Positions 8,138 through 17,342 of a stretch of DNA of 64,000 nucleotides are shown piece by piece. The notes under the pieces were generated by a model that was not told the origin of the DNA, did not search any database, and was given only the letters and a program-made list of their open reading frames with translations. Where the stretch lies: contig NZ_JAPJIV010000025.1 in assembly GCF_026241895.1 (NCBI RefSeq), positions 1 through 64,000 of the forward strand, read 5' to 3'. This DNA comes from Pseudomonas sp. RIT-562 (GTDB lineage: Bacteria; Pseudomonadota; Gammaproteobacteria; Pseudomonadales; Pseudomonadaceae). The position numbers and the translations under genes were made by a program. Position 1 is the stretch's first letter, and each line of letters begins with the position of its first letter.

Positions 8138-9802
8138 GTGGAACGCGAATACATGGAATTCGACGTCGTCATCGTCGGTGCCGGCCCCGCTGGTCTTTCC
8201 GCCGCCTGCCGGTTGAAGCAGAAAGCCGCTGAAGCCGGTAAGGAAATCAGCGTCTGCGTGGTCGAAAAAGGCTCCGAGGTCGGTGCACACATTCTCTCTG
8301 GCGCGATTTTCGAACCCCGCGCCCTGAATGAATTGTTCCCAGACTGGAAAGAACTGGGCGCGCCGCTGAACACCCCAGTCACGCGCGACGACATTTTTGT
8401 CCTGAAGAACGCCGACAACGCGCAGAAAATTCCTGACTTCTTTGTGCCCAAGACCATGCACAACGAAGGCAACTACATCATCTCCCTGGGCAACCTGTGC
8501 CGCTGGCTGGCCCAGCAGGCCGAGAACCTGGGCGTGGAAATCTACCCGGGCTTCGCTGCACAGGAAGCGCTGTTCGACGAGAACGGCGTAGTGCGCGGGA
8601 TCATCACCGGTGACCTGGGCGTTGACCGCGAAGGCCATCCGAAAGAAGGCCTGTACACCCCAGGCATGGAACTGCGTGGCAAGTACACGCTGTTCGCCGA
8701 AGGTTGCCGTGGCCACATCGGCAAGCAACTGATCAAGCGTTTCAACCTCGACAGCGAGGCCGACGCCCAGCACTACGGCATCGGGCTGAAAGAAATCTGG
8801 GAAATCGACGAGGCTTTGCATCAGCCAGGCCTGGTGGTCCACACCGCCGGTTGGCCGCTGGACATCATGGGCACCGAGAACACCGGTGGCTCGTTCCTCT
8901 ATCACCTGGAAAACAACCAGGTGGTTGTCGGCCTGATCGTCGACCTGTCCTACAGCAACACCTACCTGTCGCCGTTCGACGAATTCCAGCGCCTCAAGCA
9001 CCACCCGGTACTCAAGCAGTACCTGGAAGGCGGCAAGCGCATCAGCTACGGCGCTCGCGCCATCTGCAAAGGCGGCTTGAATTCGCTGCCGAAGATGGTC
9101 TTCAAGGGCGGCGCGCTGATCGGTTGCGACCTCGGCACCCTGAACTTCGCCAAGATCAAGGGCAGCCACACCGCGATGAAGTCCGGCATGCTCGCGGCTG
9201 AATCCGTGGCCGAGGCACTGTTCGCCGAAAAAGACGGCACCGAAGAGCTGACCTCCTACGTCGACGCGTTCAAGAACAGCTGGCTGCACGAAGAACTGTT
9301 CGCCAGCCGCAACTTCGGCCCGGCGATCCACAAGTTCGGCGCTATCGTGGGTGGTGGTTTCAACTGGCTGGACCAGAACATCTTTGGCGGCAAGCTGCCG
9401 TTCACCTTGCACGACACCAAGCCGGATTACGCGTGTCTGAAACTGGCGGCCGACTGCAAGAAGATCGACTACCCGAAACCCGATGGCAAGATCAGCTTCG
9501 ACAAGCTGAGCTCGGTGTTCATCTCCGGTACCAACCATGAAGAAGAGCAGCCGTGCCACCTGAAGCTGACCGATCCAAGTATTCCGATCGCCAAGAACCT
9601 GCCGCTGTACGATGAGCCTGCCCAGCGTTACTGCCCGGCTGGCGTATATGAGGTGGTAACCAAGGAAGACGGCGAGAAGCGCTTCCAGATCAACGCCCAG
9701 AACTGTGTTCACTGCAAGACCTGCGACATCAAGGACCCTGCGCAGAACATCACGTGGGTGGCGCCGGAAGGTGCTGGCGGCCCGACTTACCCGAACATGT
9801 AA
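8138..9802 (+). CDS. Electron transfer flavoprotein-ubiquinone oxidoreductase
   Basis: 554 residues, full length. N-terminal FAD dinucleotide fold (VVIVGAGPAGLSAACRL), a central quinone-binding and membrane-associating region, and a C-terminal ferredoxin-like [4Fe-4S] domain (YCPAGVYE; NCVHCKTCDIKDP). It moves electrons from reduced ETF to ubiquinone at the inner membrane. The start is GTG at 8138 because TAGGAG ends seven bases before it; an in-frame ATG lies five codons later. The gene is divergent from etfBA and ends at an intrinsic terminator. Confidence 0.97.
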   Translation: MEREYMEFDVVIVGAGPAGLSAACRLKQKAAEAGKEISVCVVEKGSEVGAHILSGAIFEPRALNELFPDWKELGAPLNTPVTRDDIFVLKNADNAQKIPDFFVPKTMHNEGNYIISLGNLCRWLAQQAENLGVEIYPGFAAQEALFDENGVVRGIITGDLGVDREGHPKEGLYTPGMELRGKYTLFAEGCRGHIGKQLIKRFNLDSEADAQHYGIGLKEIWEIDEALHQPGLVVHTAGWPLDIMGTENTGGSFLYHLENNQVVVGLIVDLSYSNTYLSPFDEFQRLKHHPVLKQYLEGGKRISYGARAICKGGLNSLPKMVFKGGALIGCDLGTLNFAKIKGSHTAMKSGMLAAESVAEALFAEKDGTEELTSYVDAFKNSWLHEELFASRNFGPAIHKFGAIVGGGFNWLDQNIFGGKLPFTLHDTKPDYACLKLAADCKKIDYPKPDGKISFDKLSSVFISGTNHEEEQPCHLKLTDPSIPIAKNLPLYDEPAQRYCPAGVYEVVTKEDGEKRFQINAQNCVHCKTCDIKDPAQNITWVAPEGAGGPTYPNM

Positions 9803-9822
9803 GTCCTGCGCCTGAACATCAA

Positions 9823-9845
9823 GGCTCCCGAATGGGGGCCTTTTT
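9823..9845 (+). terminator. Intrinsic terminator after ETF-QO
   Basis: ggctcccgaatgggggcc folds into a 7-bp stem (one G-T pair) followed by ttttt, 21 bp past the stop codon. Confidence 0.8.
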
Positions 9846-9876
9846 GTTGCCTGCAATTTATAAAACACTGAAGGTC

Positions 9877-9971
9877 CCCTGTGGGAGCGGGCTTGCTCGC
9901 GAATGCGGTGGATCAGTCACCACCTAGTCGACTGACACACCGCTTCGCGAGCAAGCCCGCTCCCACAGGGG
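9877..9971. repeat. REP hairpin (TGTGGGAGCGGGCTTGCTCGCGAA type)
   Basis: Arms of about 27 bases that begin cctgtgggagcgggcttgct and are repeated in inverted orientation, with about 40 bases between. The same family occurs at 14336-14425. It lies between the convergent ETF-QO and AraC genes. Confidence 0.88.
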
Positions 9972-9983
9972 ATTGGCGGTGGA

Positions 9984-10874
9984 TCAGGCGGCGCGTTCTT
10001 CGCCGGGGTTACGCTCGAAGTAACGTTTGTACTCGCGACTGAACTGGGAAGTGCTCTGGTAACCCACGCGATGCGCCACCTGCGCCACGCCCAGCCCTTC
10101 GGCCATCAGCAACGCCTGGGCCCTGAGCAGGCGCAAGCGCTTGAGATACTGCACCGGCGATAACAGCGTGCTGCGTTTGAAATGCTCGTGAAACGTCGAC
10201 GCACTCATGTTCGCGCAACTGGCCAGGGTCTCGACGTTCAGTGGCTCGGTGTAATGCGCATGCAGATGACTGAGCGCGGCGGCGATCCGCGCAAATTGCC
10301 CTTGTTGCTCCACCAGCGCCCGCAGCACATCGGCCTGCGGACCACGCAATGCAACGAACAACAATTCACGCAACCGCGCCTGGCCCATGATCTGGCATTC
10401 CAGCGGATCGTGCAGGCAGCGCAACAACCGCTCCACACAACCGCGCATCGCATCATCGAGCACCGCCGAAGTCATGGACTCTGGAGTCTGCGCCGGAATA
10501 TGCCGCCCCGGCGCCAAGCCCATGGCCAGCACCAGCTCACCGAGCAGCACTCGATCGATGGCAATGGAAACACCCAGCATCGGCCCGTCCGGCGCCGAAA
10601 ACGTTTCGCACTCAAACGGCACCGGCAACGCCTGAATCAGATAATGCCCAGCGCCATACTCCAGCCTGCGCGGCCCCAGATACGCCAGTTTGCTGCCTTG
10701 GGCGATGATCACCAGGCTCGGCTCGTATATCTGCGGGCCACGGGCAACGTCACAACTGGCGCGCAAAACCTGCACACCGGCCAAGGCAGTGGGCGCGAAG
10801 CCATCACGGGTGGTCAGCGGCTGGATCAGCGAAACCAGGGCTGCATTGGCATCGAGATGACGGGTCAACAACAT
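9984..10874 (-). CDS. AraC-family regulator with AraC_N domain (YqhC-like)
   Basis: 296 residues from the ATG at 10874; 51 further upstream codons look noncoding. Residues 1-180 fit the AraC_N type (LTTRDGFAPTALAGVQVLR; QGSKLAYLG; EYGAGHYLIQALPVPFECE). The C-terminal two-HTH AraC domain holds LASCANMSASTFHEHFKRS and VAHRVGYQSTSQFSREYKR. The gene is divergent from a zinc alcohol dehydrogenase. In E. coli the AraC_N protein YqhC activates the alcohol/aldehyde reductase gene yqhD, so a similar aldehyde-responsive pair is plausible here. That parallel is inference. The ribosome site at the chosen start is weak. Confidence 0.85.
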   Translation of the reverse strand: MLLTRHLDANAALVSLIQPLTTRDGFAPTALAGVQVLRASCDVARGPQIYEPSLVIIAQGSKLAYLGPRRLEYGAGHYLIQALPVPFECETFSAPDGPMLGVSIAIDRVLLGELVLAMGLAPGRHIPAQTPESMTSAVLDDAMRGCVERLLRCLHDPLECQIMGQARLRELLFVALRGPQADVLRALVEQQGQFARIAAALSHLHAHYTEPLNVETLASCANMSASTFHEHFKRSTLLSPVQYLKRLRLLRAQALLMAEGLGVAQVAHRVGYQSTSQFSREYKRYFERNPGEERAA

Positions 10875-11053
10875 GTAAAAAAATCTCGAAAAAGGGCATG
10901 AAAGCATCATCGCAGGTCTGACCGCCCATTTGATCAAACGTACGCCGATGCCGGAGGAATAGGCATGACACCCGGAGGAATCACCATGGCCGATGGCGGG
11001 CCCGGCGACCAAAATGCATCGCCTCACTTGTCACTGCTTTTGCGAGGTTCCTC

Positions 11054-12106
11054 ATGTACACCGCTATCGGATATGCCGCCCAGTCGGCCACCACTCCCCT
11101 CGCCCCGATGAAATTCGAACGCCGCAGCCCTCGCGCTGATGACGTAGCCATCGACATTCTCTACTGCGGAGTCTGCCATTCCGACATCCACCAGGCCCGC
11201 AACGAGTGGGGAATCGCGGTCTACCCGTTGATGCCCGGTCACGAGATCGTAGGCAAAGTTACCGCCGTCGGTGCGAATGTCACCAAGCACAAAGTCGGCG
11301 ATCTGGTCGGTGTCGGCTGCATGGTTGATTCGTGCCGCAGTTGCGAAGCCTGCCAATCTAACCTCGAGCAATACTGCCTTGAAGGTCCGACCATGACCTA
11401 CGCCACCCCGGACCGGGTCGATGGCAGCAACACCATGGGCGGCTATTCCGACAGCATCGTGGTCAGCGAGCACTTCGTGGTGCGCATCCCGCAAAAGCTC
11501 GACCTCGCCAGCGCCGCGCCGATCCTCTGCGCCGGCATCACCACCTATTCCCCGCTCAAGCACTACGGGGTCAAGGCTGGCGACAAGGTCGGGATTCTCG
11601 GCATGGGCGGCCTGGGACACATGGGCATCAAGTTCGCCAAGGCCATGGGCGCCGAAGTGACGCTGTTCACCCGCTCGGCGAGCAAGGCCGAAGAAGGTCG
11701 TCGCCAGGGCGCCGACCACGTCATCGTGTCCACCGATGCCGAACAGATGAAGGCCGCTGCAGGACACTTCGACTTCCTGCTGGACACCATTCCGGTGCAG
11801 CACGACCTCAACCCCTACCTCGATACCCTGCGTTTTGACGGAGTGCACATCCTGGTAGGCCTGATCGAACCGGTCGACCCACCCGTGCATGCCGGCAAGC
11901 TGGTCATGAGCCGCCGAGTGCTGGCCGGCTCGCTGATTGGCGGTATTGCCGAGACTCAGGAAGTGCTGGACTTCTGCGCCGAGCACGGCATCACCTGCGA
12001 CATCGAAATGCTCGACATCCGCCAGATCAACGAGGCTTACGCTCGCATGATCGCCGGCGACGTGAAATACCGTTTCGTGATCGACATGGCCACCCTGAAG
12101 GTCTGA
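11054..12106 (+). CDS. NADP-type zinc alcohol dehydrogenase (CAD/YahK family)
   Basis: 350 residues. Catalytic zinc ligands appear at Cys41 (CGVCHSD) and His63 (MPGHE). Structural zinc cysteines are at 94, 97, 100 and 108. The cofactor fold is GILGMGGLGHMG. The second beta strand ends in TRSASK rather than an acidic residue, which suggests NADP(H). Members reduce aldehydes such as medium-chain or aromatic ones. Divergent from the AraC regulator. Its TGA is directly abutted by the stop codon of the convergent iclR gene, with no bases between. Confidence 0.92.
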   Translation: MYTAIGYAAQSATTPLAPMKFERRSPRADDVAIDILYCGVCHSDIHQARNEWGIAVYPLMPGHEIVGKVTAVGANVTKHKVGDLVGVGCMVDSCRSCEACQSNLEQYCLEGPTMTYATPDRVDGSNTMGGYSDSIVVSEHFVVRIPQKLDLASAAPILCAGITTYSPLKHYGVKAGDKVGILGMGGLGHMGIKFAKAMGAEVTLFTRSASKAEEGRRQGADHVIVSTDAEQMKAAAGHFDFLLDTIPVQHDLNPYLDTLRFDGVHILVGLIEPVDPPVHAGKLVMSRRVLAGSLIGGIAETQEVLDFCAEHGITCDIEMLDIRQINEAYARMIAGDVKYRFVIDMATLKV

Positions 12107-12910
12107 TCAGACCTTGGCCCCAAGCTCCGCCGACAGCCGGGCTGTGACCCCTTTGATCAGGGGAATCAGTTCGGCCATTTTTTCCAGCGGCATGTAGGGC
12201 ACGGTGCTGGCGATGCTGATGCCGGCAACAATACGCTTGCTGGCGTCACGAATAGGCGCCGCGACACAGCGGATCGACGGTTCGTTGTCTTCCAGATCGA
12301 AGGCATATCCGCCTGCCACGTACTCAAGCATGCGCTGCTGAAACTGCTCCCAGGATTGCTCCGGGTGCTGCGGCCAGAACAGATTTTTCCCACCCGCCGG
12401 CAAGCTGACTTCGTACAGCCGCTGCCATTCTTCCTGACTGTCATCGAGCATCAGCGCCTTGCCAATACCGGTGCGCGCCAGCGGCATGCGGTGGCCAACC
12501 CGCGAGCGCATTTCCGGACCATTGCGTCCCGGGTTCTTGTGCAGGTATAGCACCTCGTCACCCTCACGAATCGCCAGGTGAATGGTGTCGCCGGTCAAGG
12601 CCGACAACTCGTCCAGATACGGCCCGGCCAGGGTCACCAACGGCAGTTCTTCGCGGGCCTGAAAACCCAGCTCGATCAGCTTGGGCCCCAACAGGTAACC
12701 GACTTGCGGCACCACACGCAGATAACGCTCGTCCACCAGGCAGCTGGCCAGGCGATGAGTGGTGCTGCGCGTGGTCCCGATCATCCGGGCAATTTCCTTG
12801 AGATCGCGAGCGCCACTGGCCACGGCCTGGACCACGCCCAGGCCACGAAGCAATGTCTGGGTGCCGGTGGGCGCGGCGTCCTTGGCAATTTTTGCGGAGT
12901 CTTCCTGCAT
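12107..12910 (-). CDS. IclR-family regulator of the galactonate operon
   Basis: 267 residues. N-terminal winged helix (GTQTLLRGLGVVQAVASG; LKEIARMIGTTRSTTHRLAS) and C-terminal IclR effector domain (LAIREGDEVLYLHKNPG; RMPLARTGIGKALML; AAPIRDASKRIVAGISIAS). It is the last gene of the dgoKADT transcription unit, 60 bp after the transporter. Its location suggests control of the operon, with galactonate or KDGal as effector. It is also a candidate to bind the 29-bp block shared by the dgoK and aldose-dehydrogenase promoters. Both are inference. Confidence 0.9.
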   Translation of the reverse strand: MQEDSAKIAKDAAPTGTQTLLRGLGVVQAVASGARDLKEIARMIGTTRSTTHRLASCLVDERYLRVVPQVGYLLGPKLIELGFQAREELPLVTLAGPYLDELSALTGDTIHLAIREGDEVLYLHKNPGRNGPEMRSRVGHRMPLARTGIGKALMLDDSQEEWQRLYEVSLPAGGKNLFWPQHPEQSWEQFQQRMLEYVAGGYAFDLEDNEPSIRCVAAPIRDASKRIVAGISIASTVPYMPLEKMAELIPLIKGVTARLSAELGAKV

Positions 12911-12970
12911 ATCCAGCCTTTACCGTTGAGCGAGTGAACGGGCGGCATTATGGTCGCCCGATGCCGGTCA

Positions 12971-14281
12971 CTACAACTTGATACGCTCGACCTTGCCCAC
13001 CAGCAGCACGTAGGAAAGTGCTCCGATCAGCGCCAGGACCGAGATATAGGTGATTGCCGGGGCAAAGGAATCACCGGTGGCCAGGAAGCCGATGACAATT
13101 GGCGTGGTAATCGCCGACAGGTTGCCGATGAAATTGAACACCCCACCGGTCAAGCCGAGCAACCGCGCCGGCGCCAGGGTCGAGACCAGCGACCAGGTGA
13201 TTGACGCCAGGCCGTTACCGAAGAATGCCAGCGCCAGGAAGGCGATGACCAGCGGAGTCGACTCGACGAAATTGGCACCAATGATCGAGGTCGAAATCAG
13301 CAGGCCGCCAATGATCGGCAACTTGCGCGCGAACCCGACGCTGTAGCCGCGACGGATCAGCAAGTCCGAGAAGAACCCCGAGCACAACACTCCGACGAAA
13401 GCGGCAAGAAACGGCAGCGACGCCAGCAGGCCGGACTTGATGAAGTCCATGCCGCGATATTTCACCAGGTAGGTCGGGAACCAGGTCAGGAAAAACCACA
13501 ACGTCGAGTTCAGGCAAAACTGCCCCAGGTAGATGCCCCAAAGTTTGCGTTTGGTCAGCACGATGCCGAGGTCGGTCCAGCTGAACTTGGCCTTGACCTT
13601 GGCTTGTTCGGCCTGGATATCCACCAGCCCGCCACCTTCGCGGATCAGTTCGATTTCGGCGGCATTGGCCCCCTTGAAGTCCCTTGGTTCGCGATACACC
13701 GCGTACCAGATCACTGCCCACAGAATGCCGACGGCACCGGTGCTGACGAACACCATGTGCCAGCCGTATTGGTGCTGCAGCCAGGCCAGCACCGGTGTCA
13801 GGAACGCCAGGCCGACGAACTGTCCGGAAGTGTAGAAGCCGATGGCCGTCGCCCGTTCGCGCTCGGGAAACCAGGTGGTGACCACGCGGCTGTTGATCGG
13901 ATACGCCGGCGCTTCCAGCGCACCCACCGCCATGCGCAAGACGAACAGCGCGATGAAGCTGGCGGCGAAGCCGAGCATCACCGTAGCGATCGACCACAAC
14001 AACAGGGCAACGCTGTAGAGAATGCGCGGCGGCACCCGATCCACCAGCCAGCCGCCGGGAATTTGCATGGCCGCGTAGGTCCAGCCGAATGCGGAGAAGA
14101 TCAGCCCGACGTGAATGGGGTCGATCCCCAGTTCGCTGGTGAGCGCCGGGGCGGCGATCGACAGGTTGCTGCGGTCCAGGTAGTTGATGACCACGGTGAT
14201 GAACAGCAGCACCATGATGAAAAAACGCTTGCGGCTGGGTGCCACCAACGACGCCTGCCCGGTGAGGGTTTGCGGTTGCAT
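12971..14281 (-). CDS. dgoT: D-galactonate transporter, MFS (ACS family)
   Basis: 436 residues, start chosen at 14281 where AAGAGG lies upstream. About 12 membrane segments. The first is followed by the anion:cation symporter motif NYLDRSNLSIAAPAL and by GWTYAAMQIPGGWLVDR. The family imports hexonates such as D-galactonate and glucarate with protons. Its place between dgoD and iclR supports galactonate. A REP hairpin separates it from dgoD and could affect mRNA stability or termination within the operon. Confidence 0.88.
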   Translation of the reverse strand: MQPQTLTGQASLVAPSRKRFFIMVLLFITVVINYLDRSNLSIAAPALTSELGIDPIHVGLIFSAFGWTYAAMQIPGGWLVDRVPPRILYSVALLLWSIATVMLGFAASFIALFVLRMAVGALEAPAYPINSRVVTTWFPERERATAIGFYTSGQFVGLAFLTPVLAWLQHQYGWHMVFVSTGAVGILWAVIWYAVYREPRDFKGANAAEIELIREGGGLVDIQAEQAKVKAKFSWTDLGIVLTKRKLWGIYLGQFCLNSTLWFFLTWFPTYLVKYRGMDFIKSGLLASLPFLAAFVGVLCSGFFSDLLIRRGYSVGFARKLPIIGGLLISTSIIGANFVESTPLVIAFLALAFFGNGLASITWSLVSTLAPARLLGLTGGVFNFIGNLSAITTPIVIGFLATGDSFAPAITYISVLALIGALSYVLLVGKVERIKL

Positions 14282-14335
14282 GGGGGGGCCTCTTCTTATG
14301 TTTATTGAGGTCAATTAGAAATTTGCGCTGAACCC

Positions 14336-14425
14336 TGTGGGAGCGGGCTTGCTCGCGAATACGGTGCGTCAGTCGACATGGACGCTGAATGACACGCCGC
14401 TTTCGCGAGCAAGCCCGCTCCCACA
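14336..14425. repeat. REP hairpin inside the dgo operon
   Basis: tgtgggagcgggcttgctcg at one end and its complement at the other, same family as 9877-9971. It lies between dgoD and dgoT, so it falls within the presumed dgo mRNA. Confidence 0.85.
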
Positions 14426-14452
14426 ATGGATATCTTTTGGGTCAGGAAGAAC

Positions 14453-15601
14453 TCACCACTCGGCAAAGCTGCCATCGGCGTGGCGCCAGATCGGGTTGCG
14501 CCAGCGGTGGCCGACCGCTGCACGCTCGATCACGTACTCCTCGTTGATCTCGATACCCAGGCCCGGACCGTTCGGGATCTTCACAAAGCCTTTGTCATAG
14601 TCGAACACCCGCGGATCCTTGACGTAATCCAGCAGATCGTTGCTTTCGTTGTAATGGATACCCAGGCTCTGCTCCTGGATGAACGCGTTGTAGCAAACCG
14701 CATCCAGCTGGAGGCAGGCGGCCAGTGCGATCGGGCCCAACGGGCAATGCAGCGCCAGGGCGACGTCGTAGGCCTCGGCCATGTTGGCGATTTTGCGGGT
14801 CTCGGTGATGCCGCCGGCATGGGACGCATCCGGCTGGATGATGTCGACGTAACCTTCGCTGAGCACGCGCTTGAAATCCCAGCGCGAGAACAGGCGCTCG
14901 CCGAGGGCAATCGGGGTGCTGGTCAGCGGCGCCAGTTCCTTCAAGGCTTCGTAGTTTTCGCTGAGCACCGGCTCTTCGATAAACATCAACTTGTACGGAT
15001 CCAGCTCTTTCATCAACACCTTGGCCATGGGCTTGTGCACCCGGCCATGGAAGTCCACGCCGATGCCGACGTTCGGCCCCACCGCATCCCGCACGGCAGC
15101 AACGTTAGCCAATGCCAGGTCGACTTTCTCGAAAGAGTCGAGGAATTGCAGTTCTTCGGTGCCATTCATCTTCACTGCGGTGAAACCACGCCCCACCGCT
15201 TCTTTCGCAGCACGGGCGGTGTCCGCAGGCCGGTCCCCGCCTATCCAGGAATACACTCGGATCTTGTCCCGAACCTGGCCACCGAGCAGATCGCTGACCG
15301 ACACTCCCAGCGCCTTGCCCTTGATGTCCCACAGCGCTTGATCGATACCGGCCAACGCGCTCATGTGGATGGCACCGCCACGGTAGAAGCCGCCGCGATA
15401 AAGCACTGTCCAGATGTCTTCGATGTTGCGTGGGTCCTTGCCGATCAGGTAGTCGGACAATTCCTCGACGGCTGCAGCGACGGTGTGGGCGCGGCCTTCG
15501 ACCACGGGCTCGCCCCACCCGGTCACGCCCTCGTCGGTTTCGATCTTGAGGAAGCACCAGCGCGGCGGCACGATGAAGGTAGTGAGTTTGGTGATTTTCA
15601 T
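14453..15601 (-). CDS. dgoD: D-galactonate dehydratase
   Basis: 382 residues, the family length. Enolase-superfamily enzyme that converts D-galactonate to 2-keto-3-deoxygalactonate. All residues known from E. coli DgoD are present at the same numbers: metal ligands Asp183, Glu209 and Glu235, and catalytic His185 (VDFHGRV) and His285 (LALHCPLG). A purine-rich site (AAGAGAG) precedes the ATG. Third gene of the operon after dgoK and dgoA. Confidence 0.96.
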   Translation of the reverse strand: MKITKLTTFIVPPRWCFLKIETDEGVTGWGEPVVEGRAHTVAAAVEELSDYLIGKDPRNIEDIWTVLYRGGFYRGGAIHMSALAGIDQALWDIKGKALGVSVSDLLGGQVRDKIRVYSWIGGDRPADTARAAKEAVGRGFTAVKMNGTEELQFLDSFEKVDLALANVAAVRDAVGPNVGIGVDFHGRVHKPMAKVLMKELDPYKLMFIEEPVLSENYEALKELAPLTSTPIALGERLFSRWDFKRVLSEGYVDIIQPDASHAGGITETRKIANMAEAYDVALALHCPLGPIALAACLQLDAVCYNAFIQEQSLGIHYNESNDLLDYVKDPRVFDYDKGFVKIPNGPGLGIEINEEYVIERAAVGHRWRNPIWRHADGSFAEW

Positions 15602-15648
15602 CTGTATGTCTCTCTTATTAGATGCAGCGCTCGCAGCGCCAAAAAGTC

Positions 15649-16269
15649 TTAGCGAAGGGCGTTCCAGGCAGCCACGTAGGCCTTGGCGTTAGTCGCCACT
15701 TGCTCTGGCGTCATGCCCGGCTTGAACAGCCCGGAACCCAGGCCGAAACCTTTGACCCCGGCGTCGATGAACACTTGCATGTTGTCTGGTGTGATCCCGC
15801 CAACTGGCGCCAGCACAGTCCCGGCCGGCAGCACAGCGAGCCAGGCTTTCACCACTGCAGGGCCCATTTGTTCGGCGGGGAACATCTTGAGTACGTCCGC
15901 GCCTTCGGCCAGCGCGGCGAACGCTTCGGTCGGAGTGGCAACACCCGGCGACAGGAACAGACCCGCCGCTTTTGCCGCACGCAACACCTTGGGATCGCTA
16001 TGGGGCATGACGATCACCTGGCCGCCTGCAGCTTTCACCTGCTCGACCTGCTCCGGGGTGAGCACCGTGCCGGCGCCGATCAAGCAATCGGCAGGCAAGG
16101 TATCGCGCAGGATGCGGATGCTGTCGTACGGCTCGGGAGAATTGAGCGGCACTTCGATGACACGAAATCCGGCGGCATACAGGACTTCACCAATGGCGCC
16201 CGCTTCTTGCGGACGCAGGCCACGCAGGATCGCGATCAGACCGTTTTGCGCCAGGGCTTGCTTGAGCAT
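15649..16269 (-). CDS. dgoA: 2-dehydro-3-deoxy-6-phosphogalactonate aldolase
   Basis: 206 residues. KDPG/KDPGal aldolase fold with the Schiff-base lysine in ADVLKMFPAE, the GAGTVLTPEQV motif and the phosphate-binding PVGGITPDN. Splits KDPGal into pyruvate and glyceraldehyde-3-phosphate. The start at 16269 is fixed by a strong GGAGGT; 73 upstream codons belong to the dgoK region in another frame. It begins 19 bp after the dgoK stop. Confidence 0.95.
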   Translation of the reverse strand: MLKQALAQNGLIAILRGLRPQEAGAIGEVLYAAGFRVIEVPLNSPEPYDSIRILRDTLPADCLIGAGTVLTPEQVEQVKAAGGQVIVMPHSDPKVLRAAKAAGLFLSPGVATPTEAFAALAEGADVLKMFPAEQMGPAVVKAWLAVLPAGTVLAPVGGITPDNMQVFIDAGVKGFGLGSGLFKPGMTPEQVATNAKAYVAAWNALR

Positions 16270-16288
16270 GTCAGACCTCCAGTGGGGG

Positions 16289-17302
16289 TTAGCGGGAAGA
16301 AGTTGGCGGGATGAGACCGGCGGCCAGCGCCAGTTGCCATAACCCGCGCTCGGTGGCCTGCTCGGCCAGGGACACCCGGGCAAAACCACAGGCATCGAGG
16401 GCGCGTTGATAGCGGTCGCAGAGTTGGGTATTGCCAATGAGGATGACCGACGGCAGATGCACGCTGTTGCGGCGATGACGCTGGACATTCGCCAGCGCGC
16501 AAACTTCGTGGCCGATCAGCAGCCCGGACAGATAGTCCGGCTGGGCGCTGGCAGGCAGTTCACCGGTCAGGCCAAGGCTGCGGGCACTGAACAGGGTCGA
16601 CAGTGGACCGATGTCGCCATCGGTCGACAACGCCACCTGCACGCCGCGGTCGAATGCATCGCCGTCAAAGGAACCGCCGCGCTGCTGGGTGCGGCCGAGA
16701 ATGCTGTGCTCGCTGAGCACTGCGAAAATTTCCCCGGTCATGAAGGTATCGAAATGCACGATGCAGCCTTCAGCTACTTCCACCCATTTCGAATGACTGC
16801 CGGGCAGGCCGATCAGTAGATCGCTGGCGCCGCCGTTATCTGCAAGGCCGCTCTTATCTGAAAGCGTATGCAGAACGCCAAGCACCTGGGTTTCTTCGCC
16901 GCGCATCACATTTGGCAGGCGCGAGCGCTGGATGACGCCCGGCACGATGTGCACGTCGACTCCGCGAATACTGCGCACGGTTTGCAGGGATGTGCCGAGA
17001 TCGGCAACGTTGGCCGGGGTGTCCCGGTAGGCGGCTTCGTGCCAGCCCTGGGCGCTGCCGACCATGCCACAGGCAATCACCGGCAAGCCGGGTTGCGCGT
17101 CAAGCCAGTCGCCGCAGGCTTGATCAAAGGCCAGTTCAAAACCGTCAGCGCAGGGCTGGCCGGCGATCACTCGGGGCGTGCGCGGCAGCTGCATGATGCC
17201 CGTCGACAGCGACCGCTGCTCCAGCACCTGGCCACCTTCGGCGAGTTTGTAAGCACGTAGTGAGGTTGTCCCCCAATCGAGCGCGATCAATTGCGCCAGC
17301 AT
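16289..17302 (-). CDS. dgoK: 2-dehydro-3-deoxygalactonokinase
   Basis: 337 residues. The N-terminus LIALDWGTTSLRAYKL matches the DgoK phosphate-binding segment; further family features are GLPGSHSKWVEV and MTGEIFAVLSEHSILG. It phosphorylates 2-keto-3-deoxygalactonate for the aldolase encoded next. First gene of the operon; AGGTGA precedes the ATG. The upstream promoter is nearly duplicated in front of the aldose dehydrogenase gene at 29.2 kb. Confidence 0.95.
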   Translation of the reverse strand: MLAQLIALDWGTTSLRAYKLAEGGQVLEQRSLSTGIMQLPRTPRVIAGQPCADGFELAFDQACGDWLDAQPGLPVIACGMVGSAQGWHEAAYRDTPANVADLGTSLQTVRSIRGVDVHIVPGVIQRSRLPNVMRGEETQVLGVLHTLSDKSGLADNGGASDLLIGLPGSHSKWVEVAEGCIVHFDTFMTGEIFAVLSEHSILGRTQQRGGSFDGDAFDRGVQVALSTDGDIGPLSTLFSARSLGLTGELPASAQPDYLSGLLIGHEVCALANVQRHRRNSVHLPSVILIGNTQLCDRYQRALDACGFARVSLAEQATERGLWQLALAAGLIPPTSSR

Positions 17303-17342
17303 CGCTTCACCTGTTCTGTTTGTTTGGCAGTGAGTGAGCTGG

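Noticed and set aside
8072..9868. A 598-codon minus-strand frame opposite ETF-QO
   Set aside because: Antisense shadow of a gene with intact FAD and iron-sulfur motifs.
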